Origin: Arthrobacter sp. M2012083
GTDB taxonomy: Bacteria; Actinomycetota; Actinomycetes; Actinomycetales; Micrococcaceae
Direction: 5' to 3'
NCBI RefSeq assembly: GCF_000281065.1
Contig: NZ_AKKK01000006.1
Coordinates: 124,001-188,000, forward strand
DNA length: 64,000 bases
Positions 41,134 through 49,226 of the stretch are shown here, piece after piece (position 1 is the stretch's first letter; the number at the start of each line of letters is the position of its first letter). A model generated the notes under the pieces. The model saw nothing but the letters and a program-made list of their open reading frames with translations. It made no database searches and was not told the origin of the DNA. A program made the translations under genes and the position numbers.

Positions 41134-41988
41134 ATGAGCAGTGAACAGCAAAACCAGAGCAGTTACTTCCAGGTGCCCGCGAAAACAGTGACAGCTGACG
41201 GCTTCAGCTACGCGTACCGCGAATTGGGGCCCAAGGGCGGTGTCCCAGTGGTTTTCCTCATTCACCTTGCCGGGAACATGGACAATTGGGACCCGCGCAT
41301 CATCGATCCCATCGCCGAAAAACATCACGTGATCACCTTCAGTAACCGCGGTGTGGGGGCGTCCACGGGCACTGTCCCGGACAGCATCCAAGGCATGGCG
41401 GACGACGCTGCCACCTTTATCAAAGCTCTTGGTTATCCGAAAGTGGATCTTTTTGGATTTTCACTTGGTGGCATGATCGCCCAGTCGCTGGTGGTCAAGC
41501 ATCCCGGACTCGTCCGCAAACTTGTGCTCGCCGGCACGGGTCCTGCTGGTGGAGAAGGAACCCAGAAGATCATCGGAACCACGTATTACGACATACTCCG
41601 GGGTACTTTGACCCGGCAAGATCCTAAGGAGTTCCTGTTCTTCAACCGCAACTCTGCAGGCAAACTCGCTGCGCGGGCTTTCATCGAGCGACTGAAAGAG
41701 CGCACCACCAACCGCGAGGCACCCGTCAAGCTCCAGGCGTTCCAGACGCAACTGAAGGCCATCCGCAAGTGGGGACTGTCGCCGTCGGCCGATCTGGGCG
41801 TCATCACCCAACCGACGCTGATCGCCAACGGTGACAACGACCGCATGGTGCCCTCGGTTCTTTCGAGCGACATGCACCGGAGGATTCCCGGCAGCGAGCT
41901 GGTCATCTACCCCGACTCCGGGCACGGTGGCATCTTCCAGTTCCATGACAGGTTTGTCCCTGTAGCCCTCAAGTTCCTGGGCCGCTGA
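41134..41988 (+). CDS. Alpha/beta hydrolase
   Basis: 284 residues. FLIHLAGNMDNWDPR provides the oxyanion region, GFSLGGMIAQ the nucleophile elbow, NGDNDRMVP the acid and DSGHGGIFQ the catalytic His. It resembles esterase/haloperoxidase-type hydrolases. 32 nt after the oxidoreductase and 28 nt before the TetR gene, so part of the same operon. Confidence 0.85.
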   Translation: MSSEQQNQSSYFQVPAKTVTADGFSYAYRELGPKGGVPVVFLIHLAGNMDNWDPRIIDPIAEKHHVITFSNRGVGASTGTVPDSIQGMADDAATFIKALGYPKVDLFGFSLGGMIAQSLVVKHPGLVRKLVLAGTGPAGGEGTQKIIGTTYYDILRGTLTRQDPKEFLFFNRNSAGKLAARAFIERLKERTTNREAPVKLQAFQTQLKAIRKWGLSPSADLGVITQPTLIANGDNDRMVPSVLSSDMHRRIPGSELVIYPDSGHGGIFQFHDRFVPVALKFLGR

Positions 41989-42016
41989 TCTGTCGGGCCG
42001 CTGATACGGTAGCTGA

Positions 42017-42619
42017 ATGCAGCCTGCGCCCCAGACACTTGGCCGACGTGAGCGGAATAAGCAGGAAAAGCTTGACCGCATCACCGCGGCCGCACGAGAA
42101 CTTTTCACCCAATTCGGAGTAGACGAGGTCACCACCCAGCAGGTGGCTGAGAAGGCCGACGTCGGATCGGGAACCTTGTTCTTGTATGCCAAGACCAAGG
42201 CGGAGCTACTTCTCTTGGTGCACAACGTGAAATACGCCCAAGCCCTCGACGCGGGAATCGAAGCCGCCTCCACGGAAAAATCGGTGCTCGACGCCGTGAT
42301 GGCCATCATTCGCCCGATCATTGAGTGCAACCGCGTTCAAATCGAAAACGGCCGCACTTACCTGAGGGAAATCGTCTTTGGCGATCCTTCCGAACCGCAC
42401 CATGCAGAGGCGTTGTCTCTCACCATCCGTACTGAAGCTGCCATTGCCGGGATTTTTTCCCGGGATGAGCGGCTGCTTGCCCGTGATGCGGAGAAGCTGG
42501 CAAGGATCGTCACGTCGATCATGTTTATCAGCATGACGTCATCAGCCAACATCGGACACACGGACGCCCAGGTTGGCGACGAGATCCGGGATCAGATCAG
42601 CGTGCTCCTGGGCGCCTGA
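42017..42619 (+). CDS. TetR family regulator
   Basis: 200 residues; HTH about 18-62 (ARELFTQFGVDEVTTQQVAEKADVGSGTLFLYAKTKAELL). The C-domain is not assignable to a known ligand. Last gene of the operon beginning at 40106; the nested palindrome at 40041-40077 is its likely operator, giving self-regulation. Confidence 0.85.
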   Translation: MQPAPQTLGRRERNKQEKLDRITAAARELFTQFGVDEVTTQQVAEKADVGSGTLFLYAKTKAELLLLVHNVKYAQALDAGIEAASTEKSVLDAVMAIIRPIIECNRVQIENGRTYLREIVFGDPSEPHHAEALSLTIRTEAAIAGIFSRDERLLARDAEKLARIVTSIMFISMTSSANIGHTDAQVGDEIRDQISVLLGA

Positions 42620-42632
42620 CTTTGAGTGGGCT

Positions 42633-43820
42633 TTAGCGGTTGAGGAACGCCTCGTGCTGGCGGTGCGCTTCGGCCACCTGCTCGCGGATCGTCTCCACGT
42701 CCTTGGCCTTGTTCCTGTACTTCAGCGGCATCTGAACGATCTGGGCTTCCTCCGCCGTCAACGCACGGTAGATGCGCTCGCGCTCGTTGGCGTCGGCGGT
42801 GTAGTCGAGGTCCAGATAATCGACGGCGTGGCGCCGGGCGTTGTTGATGGCAGTCTGGGCCTTGCCGGCCGGGCTGAGGAGTGAGAGCACCACGGTGACG
42901 ACCAGGACGCCGATGATGACACTGAGCGAGAGGCCGGTAGTGATCTCGATGACGTTGACGTGCTCGCCGTCGTTAATGAACGGCAGGTTGTTTTCGTGCA
43001 GGGCGTGCAGGATCAGCTTGATGCCGATGAAGGCGAGGATCGCCGCCAAGCCGTAGGACAGGTAGATGAGGCGATCCAGCAGGCCGTCGATGAGGAAGTA
43101 GAGCTGGCGCAGGCCCATCAGCGAGAACGCGGTAGCCGTGAAGACGATGAAGACGTTCTGCGTGAGGCCGAAGATCGCCGGGATGGAGTCGAGGGCGAAG
43201 AGGATGTCCGTGCCACCGATGGCCACCATCACCAGGAGCATAGGAGTGAGGGCTCGTTTGCCGTTGACCACGGTGAAGAGCTTGTCGCCGTCGTACTTAT
43301 CCGTGGTGTGGAAGAGCTTCTTGGCGAGACGGATCATGAAGTTGTTTGCCTGCTTGTCGCCATGGCCGTCGGGCTTGAGCAGATTTCCTGCCGTCAGCAG
43401 CAGGATCAGGCCGAAGATGTAGAACACCCAGGCGAACGAGTTGATCAGCGCGGCGCCCAGGAAGATGAAGCCGGTCCGGGCGATCAGGGAGAAAACGATG
43501 CCGAAAAGCAGGACCTTCTGCTGATCCTCACGCGGGACCCTGAAGCTCGCCATGATGATCAGGAAAACGAAGAGGTTGTCTACTGAGAGGGCCTTCTCCG
43601 TGATGTAGCCGGCGAAGTACTCGGACCCCATTTGGCCGCCGCCGAAGATCAGCACCAGGATGCCGAAGACCACAGCCAGTCCCACGTAGATGGAGGACCA
43701 GATGGCCGCTTCCTTCAAGGTGGGGACGTGCGCTTTCCGGATGTGGAAGAAGTAGTCGAAGGCGAGCAGCGCCAGAATAACGACGATGGTGATGCCCCAA
43801 ATAAGGGGGGAGACGGTCAT
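42633..43820 (-). CDS. TerC/Alx family membrane protein
   Basis: 395 residues with about 8-9 spans. Family motifs: FAGYITEKALSVDNLFVFLIIM and the paired GGTDILFALDSIPAIFG, whose acidic residues in membrane segments are thought to bind metal. Alx/TerC proteins are implicated in manganese export and metalation of exported proteins. A polar tail of about 60 residues follows the last span. I looked for a yybP-ykoY manganese riboswitch in 43821-43950 and did not see one. Converges with the TetR gene. Confidence 0.9.
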   Translation of the reverse strand: MTVSPLIWGITIVVILALLAFDYFFHIRKAHVPTLKEAAIWSSIYVGLAVVFGILVLIFGGGQMGSEYFAGYITEKALSVDNLFVFLIIMASFRVPREDQQKVLLFGIVFSLIARTGFIFLGAALINSFAWVFYIFGLILLLTAGNLLKPDGHGDKQANNFMIRLAKKLFHTTDKYDGDKLFTVVNGKRALTPMLLVMVAIGGTDILFALDSIPAIFGLTQNVFIVFTATAFSLMGLRQLYFLIDGLLDRLIYLSYGLAAILAFIGIKLILHALHENNLPFINDGEHVNVIEITTGLSLSVIIGVLVVTVVLSLLSPAGKAQTAINNARRHAVDYLDLDYTADANERERIYRALTAEEAQIVQMPLKYRNKAKDVETIREQVAEAHRQHEAFLNR

Positions 43821-43957
43821 ATGATCCTGCTTTCGTGAGGTGGGGCGTGGTACTCACCGAGGGTCAGAACTTCTTTGCTCAAATTTACCGGCTTCGCTGC
43901 GGCGGGTGATAACTGAACGACACACGAGCCTCGCGATCATGGGTTCTCTACTGATGA

Positions 43958-44185
43958 TCGGTATGCACGTCGTTCTGCATACCGGATACGGCGCGGCGCT
44001 CAACAAAGGCCGGTTACACCAAACGGTTCCTCACGTCCCTCATCGCCTACTTCGCCCTGTACGTTGTGGCGTTGGTTGGCGGAACCTACTTCTTCCCGGA
44101 CGGCAACCTCTGGTTCTTCATTCCGGCGGCCGTCGCTTTGTCCGCCATCGGCCTTGCCGCGGCCTTCCGTGAGCTGCGCGCATGA
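43958..44185 (+). pseudogene. Fragment of a two-span membrane protein gene without start codon
   Basis: The frame after two in-frame TGAs (43952-43957) has no usable start but encodes KAGYTKRFLTSLIAYFALYVV...WFFIPAAVALSAIGLAAAFRELRA and then stops. It resembles the N-terminal half of small membrane proteins that continue past this RYLR/FRELR point with MDELQRR-like sequence. Here the frame ends at once, 4 nt inside the truncated winged-helix gene. Best explained as what is left after a deletion. Confidence 0.5.
43959..43984. promoter_or_regulatory. 9-bp inverted repeat CGGTATGCA/TGCATACCG
   Basis: CGGTATGCA (43959-43967) and TGCATACCG (43976-43984) are perfect inverted repeats separated by 8 nt. 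The spacing is typical of a dimeric repressor site. It precedes the decayed membrane-protein/winged-helix pair and may be the old operator of that regulator. Confidence 0.45.
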
Positions 44186-44439
44186 GCCTGCGTGACGCCA
44201 TCCAGGTGAGCGACTCCGTGCTGAGCAAGCAGCTCTCAATCCTGGAGAAGGCCGGGTTCGTGAAGATCAAAAAGAGCTTCGCCGGCAAGATGCCTCGGAC
44301 GTCAGCAAGCGTGACAGGTGCCGGGCGGGACGTGTGGGCAGCGCACTTGCAGACGCTGCGGGAGATTGCGGGCGGTTGGCGCACCGCGTCGATGTCACCG
44401 TACAGAAGATACGACGGCGGATCGCACGTGGGTGCGTAG
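44182..44439 (+). pseudogene. N-terminally truncated winged-helix (MarR_2/HTH_27-type) regulator
   Basis: 85 residues beginning MSLRDAIQVSDSVLSKQLSILEKAGFVKIKKSF, which is the recognition-helix and wing half of a small winged-helix repressor (continuing GKMPRTSASVTGAGRD). The first helix, normally a PVRLRI...LL segment of about 25-30 residues, is missing, because the ATG lies at the point where the domain should already be under way. It overlaps the membrane fragment by ATGA. Probably non-functional for DNA binding. Confidence 0.55.
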
Positions 44440-45504
44440 CTAGCCCATCGAGACCAACGTCCACTGGTCCTCGTTGGGCGGCCGATGCCAGAACTGACGC
44501 GGTTCCCCGGATTCCCGGGCCACGTCAGTGAGCCAGATGGTGCTGTCAGGGTCCCAGCCGGCGATGACGGTTGCAGTGTCTTCCACTGGGAGAGCGCGGC
44601 AAGCTAAACGGAGGTAGCTATCCACCGGGAGATGAATGGCGTCCCAGCGTGTGGCAACTCGCTCCCAATCCGGGATCACCCAGCGGCCATGGCGCCCCGT
44701 AGTCCGGAACCAGTCGTGCCTGCGGGACGCGCTGACTTCCAGCGGAAACTCCCGGCATAGTTCAACCCAGTCGTCAGTCGACTGGATTTCCAAGATCCGC
44801 CCGGTTCCTCCGACGGGGATGACAGTGGCGTATTCCCAACCGAGGGAGTCCTCCACCAGGTTCAACCCATCAGGGACCCCACCCGTTGTTTGCACCAAGC
44901 CGTGGGGGATTGACCACCATTCTCCGCCGAAGTTGGCTCGTGGGTCCTTGGGGCGTTCCCGCGCTGAAAGGATCTCAGTGGCCCGTTCTCTGCGCGCCCA
45001 TTCGGCCAACGTGTGATGGGGACTCTTAGGGAGCGGCGCTGGGTCTTCCGCGGTCCTCCAGTCGATGGCCCACTGACTGGGCTGGGCAGCCCGTCGCCAC
45101 CACTGTGTGGCAGGTGATGCTGACAGCAAATGAGCGATGTGTGAGAGCGAATCTGTGACGGCTTGGGTTGCTGCGAGGACGTCTTCGCCGTCGGGTTCCT
45201 GCCAATATCTTGCGGTGTCCACGGCGCGCTGCAGTGCGTGACCTGCCTGGGCAGCATCAACGACGCCCAGCTCCAACGCCGCAATGCGGTCGGCCAGTTC
45301 TGCGATGGACGAAGCAGCCGGAACAGGTTCGGGCTCCCCGGAACCGAGTGTGAGCATAACCCTGGACCTCCCGGCTCCAGGATCGAGGTTGAATCCGAGG
45401 TCGAAGACAGCCCTCCGGATATGCTGGTCGGCTTCCATCGCCAATTCGAGGCAGAGGCGGCGCCCTCTGGGGCCTTGCAGCAGGATCTCGGTCTCAGGCA
45501 ACAT
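44440..45504 (-). CDS. Hypothetical protein, no recognised family
   Basis: 354 residues, soluble, rich in Trp and Arg (for example ATQWWRRAAQPSQWAIDW, GEWWSIPHGL, WFRTTGRHGRWVIPDWERVATRWDAIHLP). It reads as two parts: an N-terminal region (1-140) and a C-terminal region with repeated W-containing motifs that might form a ligand pocket. AAGGA lies 8 nt before the ATG at 45504, so this start is preferred over the GTG at 45537. Function unknown. Confidence 0.65.
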   Translation of the reverse strand: MLPETEILLQGPRGRRLCLELAMEADQHIRRAVFDLGFNLDPGAGRSRVMLTLGSGEPEPVPAASSIAELADRIAALELGVVDAAQAGHALQRAVDTARYWQEPDGEDVLAATQAVTDSLSHIAHLLSASPATQWWRRAAQPSQWAIDWRTAEDPAPLPKSPHHTLAEWARRERATEILSARERPKDPRANFGGEWWSIPHGLVQTTGGVPDGLNLVEDSLGWEYATVIPVGGTGRILEIQSTDDWVELCREFPLEVSASRRHDWFRTTGRHGRWVIPDWERVATRWDAIHLPVDSYLRLACRALPVEDTATVIAGWDPDSTIWLTDVARESGEPRQFWHRPPNEDQWTLVSMG

Positions 45505-45611
45505 CCGCCCATCCTTGCATGTCCGGATGGCGCTCACGCCGGGTGGCGGTTGATGGTTGCGGCCTTGCTAAGGTCACGACGGCGGAGCGCACCGTGGTGG
45601 CAACGGCTCAG

Positions 45612-45857
45612 CTAACGCTGACTCGACCTTGTGACACCTAGTGTGTCTGTAAACCCCAGGTCGTGAGACCGCCCCCGGGGGGTGGAAACCAACAACAAAC
45701 CGTCGGGTCCGTTCAGCGTCCACGCCTCGTAGTGTTCGTCTGCCGAGATGTCGAGGACGCTTCCATCGGCGAAATCCAAGTGAAGGGCACCAAGGTTGTT
45801 GGCGAACCCAGCTGTGACTGAGGAACTTTCAAGCCGGGGAAGGCCAGGATCGTTCAT
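45612..45857 (-). CDS. Short DUF6188-like protein, probably truncated
   Basis: 81 residues from the ATG at 45857. The core LGALHLDFADGSVLDISADEHYEAWTLNGPDGLLLVSTPRG has the pattern of small actinobacterial DUF6188-type proteins (FxDGxxLxI...YEAWxLxGPDG), which usually carry about 50 more N-terminal residues. The start overlaps nothing but sits 7 nt after the HNH gene stop, with AGGA almost touching the ATG. Either a short functional protein or a remnant. Confidence 0.45.
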   Translation of the reverse strand: MNDPGLPRLESSSVTAGFANNLGALHLDFADGSVLDISADEHYEAWTLNGPDGLLLVSTPRGRSHDLGFTDTLGVTRSSQR

Positions 45858-45864
45858 TCCTGGC

Positions 45865-47052
45865 TTAGGGCAGACGAGTACGTTCCGAGGAAGCAGCGGA
45901 TATTTGCTCCTGATAAGCAAGGTGTTCGAAGTTTAATCCGTGGGCCCGTGCAACGTTGAGCTTTCCTACTGGTTTCCCTAGATTCAAGACCGTGCCGTCG
46001 GGGCTAATGGTCAGAGCGTGTCCATCAAAGAGGGCGTGACAGTTTGGGCATAGGCATAGGATGTTCTCCAAAGTATCCGGACCGTTGTGGGGGATCCCTA
46101 ACGGGCGGATATGAGCACCTTCCGAGTATGGCCCTGCAGCGGTGACAAGTCTTGTTCTGCAAATCTGGCAAGTGTTGTCGTACAGCCGCTTCGCGGAAGC
46201 TGCGACACCGTAGTTACGCACGACCCGATTGACATTGGTGTTGCGCCGGGGTGGTGTCACGTCCTCCCCCCGAGTCAGGGCCATGGCAATGTCACCAGGT
46301 ATGAGACTGTCGCCAGCAACTGCTCGCAGCTGGTAGATCAGGACTTTCCAGCCGTCTCGCGTACCCCAGCCCCAACTCGTGACGGTAAATAGCCCCAGGT
46401 AGATGTACTCATTGTCAGCCTTCTTATCGGTGAGCACGGACTCCTTGACCAATACGCGTACAGGCCGGCCAAGCTTGAAGTTCTCGACCAGACCTAGGTT
46501 GCCCTTTTCCAGCTTTTGATCGGCAACGTGCCGGCCTGTGTTGGCGTCGCGGCCGCCAAAGCCCGTGTAGGTGATTAGGTCACCTTGAATTTCATCGTCG
46601 GAGTATCCATCGGAGAGGCAAATGGATTGGGTGCCGTCCGCCTGACCAGCTATCCCTGCCTGTGTGGTCCGGTGAACACCGGCGTCGTAGGCCTCGCGTC
46701 GATCCTTGAAAACTGTCCCTGGCGGACATTCCGTGATTTCTCCGTATAGCACTCCAAGCCTGCCGCCGCCGCGTGTGACCAGCTCTATACCAAAGCGCTT
46801 CAGCGCCCTTCGAGTTTCTTCTCCGCCTGCGAAAAGCCGGATGGACAACGGGCCCCTGGAAGGATGCTGTTTTCCGTAAGCAACTGCCAAAAGCGGCTTG
46901 GAGTCGATCAGCATGCCGTCGACTTCAGCGAAGTATCGGACCGACGGTTGCTGTCCATACTTGCTAAGGAAAATATCCCGACCCAGAAGCCTGAACTCGT
47001 CAATAGTCCGCGAAATTGCTGATGAATCCGTCAGTTCCGACAGTGCCCGCAC
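45865..47052 (-). CDS. SRA(YDG)-HNH endonuclease, type IV-like modification-dependent restriction enzyme
   Basis: About 395 residues from the GTG at 47052 (GGGG upstream); a longer open frame to 47247 lacks start signals. Residues 1-95 are an N-terminal head (ALSELTDSSAISRTIDEF). Residues about 100-235 are an SRA/YDG domain that binds modified cytosine by base flipping: PPGTVFKDRREAYDAGVH, GYSDDEIQGDLITYTGFGG, LGLVENFKLGRPVRVL. The C-terminal HNH nuclease (about 293-350) has a CQICRTRL/CPNC zinc set, GAHIRPLG and NCHALFDGH. The architecture matches ScoMcrA/TagI-like enzymes that cut DNA with methyl- or hydroxymethylcytosine. No partner methylase nearby. Confidence 0.85.
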   Translation of the reverse strand: MRALSELTDSSAISRTIDEFRLLGRDIFLSKYGQQPSVRYFAEVDGMLIDSKPLLAVAYGKQHPSRGPLSIRLFAGGEETRRALKRFGIELVTRGGGRLGVLYGEITECPPGTVFKDRREAYDAGVHRTTQAGIAGQADGTQSICLSDGYSDDEIQGDLITYTGFGGRDANTGRHVADQKLEKGNLGLVENFKLGRPVRVLVKESVLTDKKADNEYIYLGLFTVTSWGWGTRDGWKVLIYQLRAVAGDSLIPGDIAMALTRGEDVTPPRRNTNVNRVVRNYGVAASAKRLYDNTCQICRTRLVTAAGPYSEGAHIRPLGIPHNGPDTLENILCLCPNCHALFDGHALTISPDGTVLNLGKPVGKLNVARAHGLNFEHLAYQEQISAASSERTRLP

Positions 47053-47110
47053 AGAATTACCCCAGTCCCTATCCCTTTTCCTGCCACCGCGGTCTGAGAC
47101 CTCGGTGGAG

Positions 47111-47148
47111 CAGATCGTTTGAGTCTTGGCAAGGATGCCAACGATCTG
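47111..47148. promoter_or_regulatory. Composite palindrome upstream of the SRA-HNH gene
   Basis: CAGATCGTT (47111-47119) and AACGATCTG (47140-47148) form a perfect 9-bp outer dyad, enclosing TTGGCA (47126-47131) and TGCCAA (47136-47141) as an inner one. It lies 59-96 nt upstream of the GTG at 47052. Could be an operator or an mRNA leader hairpin controlling the nuclease. AT-rich DNA around 47160-47240 may hold the promoter. Confidence 0.45.
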
Positions 47149-47247
47149 CAGTCCAAAATATCCGAATATTCGCGTCACGTTTACTGAGTGACTGACACAT
47201 ATTGTGGGGATCTTTTTTCTGCGTGCAAATTTACCTGCGGTCAGCAT

Positions 47248-47644
47248 TCGGAATCTTGGGCGCTGGGGTGACCTCCCGCCTTTGTAAGCCGCTCGGTGAC
47301 GATGTCGGAGAAGGCGGCGTCGCCATCGTCGATGGTTTTCCTGGTGCCGGTGGATAGCATGCCGCGGCGAGCGAGTTCGCTGCCGTGTATGTGATGGCTG
47401 CCGTCGTTATGCCCGAGACCACGGGATTGCGTTGGGGCCAGTGTTTGAGGGTAGGGGACCTTGCCGGTAAGGGTCTTTGGTGCTGCAGTCCGGCCCGCCC
47501 TTGCCCATTCCAATAGATAGATGGTCGCGGCAGAGTGTAGGCGATGGTTGCTTTAGTCGAGGCCGCTCGTCCCGGTCGTTCGGTGGTCTGGTGCGCGAGA
47601 TGCGTCGGGGTCGTTGGCCAAAACGCGGCGCGCACCGTCACATA
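47248..47644. other. Gap without a supported gene
   Basis: About 400 nt lacking a convincing gene. A minus-strand frame (47241-47513, beginning MEWARAG and ending with ELARRGMLSTGTRKTIDDGDAAFSDIVTERLTKAGG) has a plausible amino-acid composition near its end, but its start is poor and no family is recognised. It may be the remnant of an accessory gene. Confidence 0.4.
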
Positions 47645-47693
47645 TTGACTGTGATCCGGCTCACCGCTTTAATAAACGAACGGCATTCATTTA
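47645..47693 (+). promoter_or_regulatory. Consensus promoter of the first APC permease, with TetR-like dyad
   Basis: TTGACT (47645-47650), 17-bp spacer, TTTAAT (47668-47673). Immediately downstream lies AAACGAACGGCATTCATTT (47675-47693), an imperfect dyad of the kind bound by TetR proteins, placed at the predicted start site. The 5' leader to the ATG at 47790 is about 110 nt. Confidence 0.6.
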
Positions 47694-47789
47694 TGACTTC
47701 TACCGGCTTCTCCTCGCCGGTTCGCGAAGGGCTGGCCATCCCAGCTCTGGCGGAGTTCCCAGCACCCCGCATTAGATTTAGGATCCCCA

Positions 47790-49181
47790 ATGACCCCCAC
47801 ATTTGATACTGATACACCGGCAGGCGAGAAGCCTGTGGGGCCAGCTTCCACACAGACTCCAACCCAGGGTTGGCGCCGAGTCCTTGGCGTTCCCTCGCTG
47901 GTGTTGCTGGGCTTGGTCTACATGGTGCCGCTGACGATTTTCAGCACCTACGGCATTGTGGTGGAGTTGACGGGCGGGCGCCTTTCGGCCGCCTACGCAG
48001 TGACGCTGGTGGTCATGCTATTTACCGCGCGCTCGTACGGCCGGATGGCGCAAGCATTCCCGTTCGGCGGATCGGCATACACCTACGCGACGCGGTCGTT
48101 TGGTGCCGGGCTTGGCTTCATGGCGGGGTGGTCCCTGCTTCTGGACTATCTGCTGCTGCCGATGATCAACTACCTGCTCATCGGCATCTACATGAACGCT
48201 GCCTTCCCAGCCATACCGGCGTGGGTGTTCATGATCGTCTCAATCCTGGCCGTGACCGTTCTGAACATCTTGGGCATCACCGCGATTGCCAAGGCCAACT
48301 TCGTTGTGGTGGGACTTCAGGCCCTCTTCATTGTGCTGTTCGTTGCGCTGGGACTGTCATCAATTACCGGTACCGGCAATCTTGACTTGATGGCTCCGTT
48401 CACCGGCGTCGATGGGGCAGAGGGCGTCTCCCCGATACTGGCTGGCTCGGCGATTCTCTGCCTGTCTTACCTGGGGTTCGATGCCGTTTCAACCTTTGCT
48501 GAGGAGACGAAGGACCCGAAGCGCAATCTGCCCAAGGCCATCATGCTCACCACCGTGCTGGCAGGCGTGATCTTCCTCGGGCTCGCGTACATCAGCCACC
48601 TTCTACTGCCCGTCAGCACATTCAATGATGTGGACGCGGCGGCCATCGAAGTCATTGGCGCGGCGGGCGGAAACCTGCTCGTCGCCTTCTTCACCGCCGC
48701 ATACATTGCAGGAAGTCTTGGATCGGCGCTCACGTCTCAGGCGTCCGTTTCGAGAATCATTCACTCGATGGGTCGTAGTGGTGTGTTCCCTGCTGCATTG
48801 GGTCGGCTCCATCCTCGATTCCGCACGCCCGTGCTTCCTATTCTTCTGACATCCGCCGTTTCGCTTCTGGCCTTTGTCTTGGATCTCCTGACAATTTCGT
48901 CGCTGATCAGCTTCGGTGCGCTGGTTGCTTTCTCCGTGGTCAACCTGGCCGTGATCAAGCATTACTTCGTTGACGAGAAGGCGCGCGGAGCGCGGGGCAC
49001 GGTTCACAACCTTGTCCTGCCGGGTATTGGTTTCGCCCTGACGGCCTGGCTATGGACGAGCCTCAGTGGGTTGTCGTTCACGTTTGGGCTTATCTGGGCA
49101 GGCGTGGGCGTGGTCTACCTAGCCTTCCTGACTCGCGGATTCCGCAAGCCTGCGCCGCAGTTGAAGCTTGAGGAAGTTTAG
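47790..49181 (+). CDS. APC family permease, putrescine/amino-acid importer-like
   Basis: 463 residues with about 12 spans. LGLVYMVPLTIFSTYGIVVELTGGRLSAAY, FPFGGSAYTYATRSFGAGLGFMAGW and LCLSYLGFDAVSTFAEETKDPKRNLPKAI are typical of PuuP-like members of the APC superfamily. A Pro/Thr-rich N-tail of about 35 residues precedes span 1. No catabolic genes adjoin, so the substrate is only a guess. Confidence 0.85.
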   Translation: MTPTFDTDTPAGEKPVGPASTQTPTQGWRRVLGVPSLVLLGLVYMVPLTIFSTYGIVVELTGGRLSAAYAVTLVVMLFTARSYGRMAQAFPFGGSAYTYATRSFGAGLGFMAGWSLLLDYLLLPMINYLLIGIYMNAAFPAIPAWVFMIVSILAVTVLNILGITAIAKANFVVVGLQALFIVLFVALGLSSITGTGNLDLMAPFTGVDGAEGVSPILAGSAILCLSYLGFDAVSTFAEETKDPKRNLPKAIMLTTVLAGVIFLGLAYISHLLLPVSTFNDVDAAAIEVIGAAGGNLLVAFFTAAYIAGSLGSALTSQASVSRIIHSMGRSGVFPAALGRLHPRFRTPVLPILLTSAVSLLAFVLDLLTISSLISFGALVAFSVVNLAVIKHYFVDEKARGARGTVHNLVLPGIGFALTAWLWTSLSGLSFTFGLIWAGVGVVYLAFLTRGFRKPAPQLKLEEV

Positions 49182-49226
49182 AGGCCGATATTTCGGAACA
49201 CATCCTCTACGAGGACGCTGCCCAGA

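Noticed and set aside
43821..43950. Possible yybP-ykoY manganese riboswitch before the TerC gene
   Set aside because: TerC-family genes often carry one, but none of the conserved loop sequences is visible here.
45632..45648. Isolated CACCTAG at about 45638
   Set aside because: It lies in a small GACAC/GTGTC dyad after a gene end, with no other copies at 21-bp spacing and no -10 box, so it is not part of the array system. The single copies near 19250 and 62210 were dismissed for the same reason.
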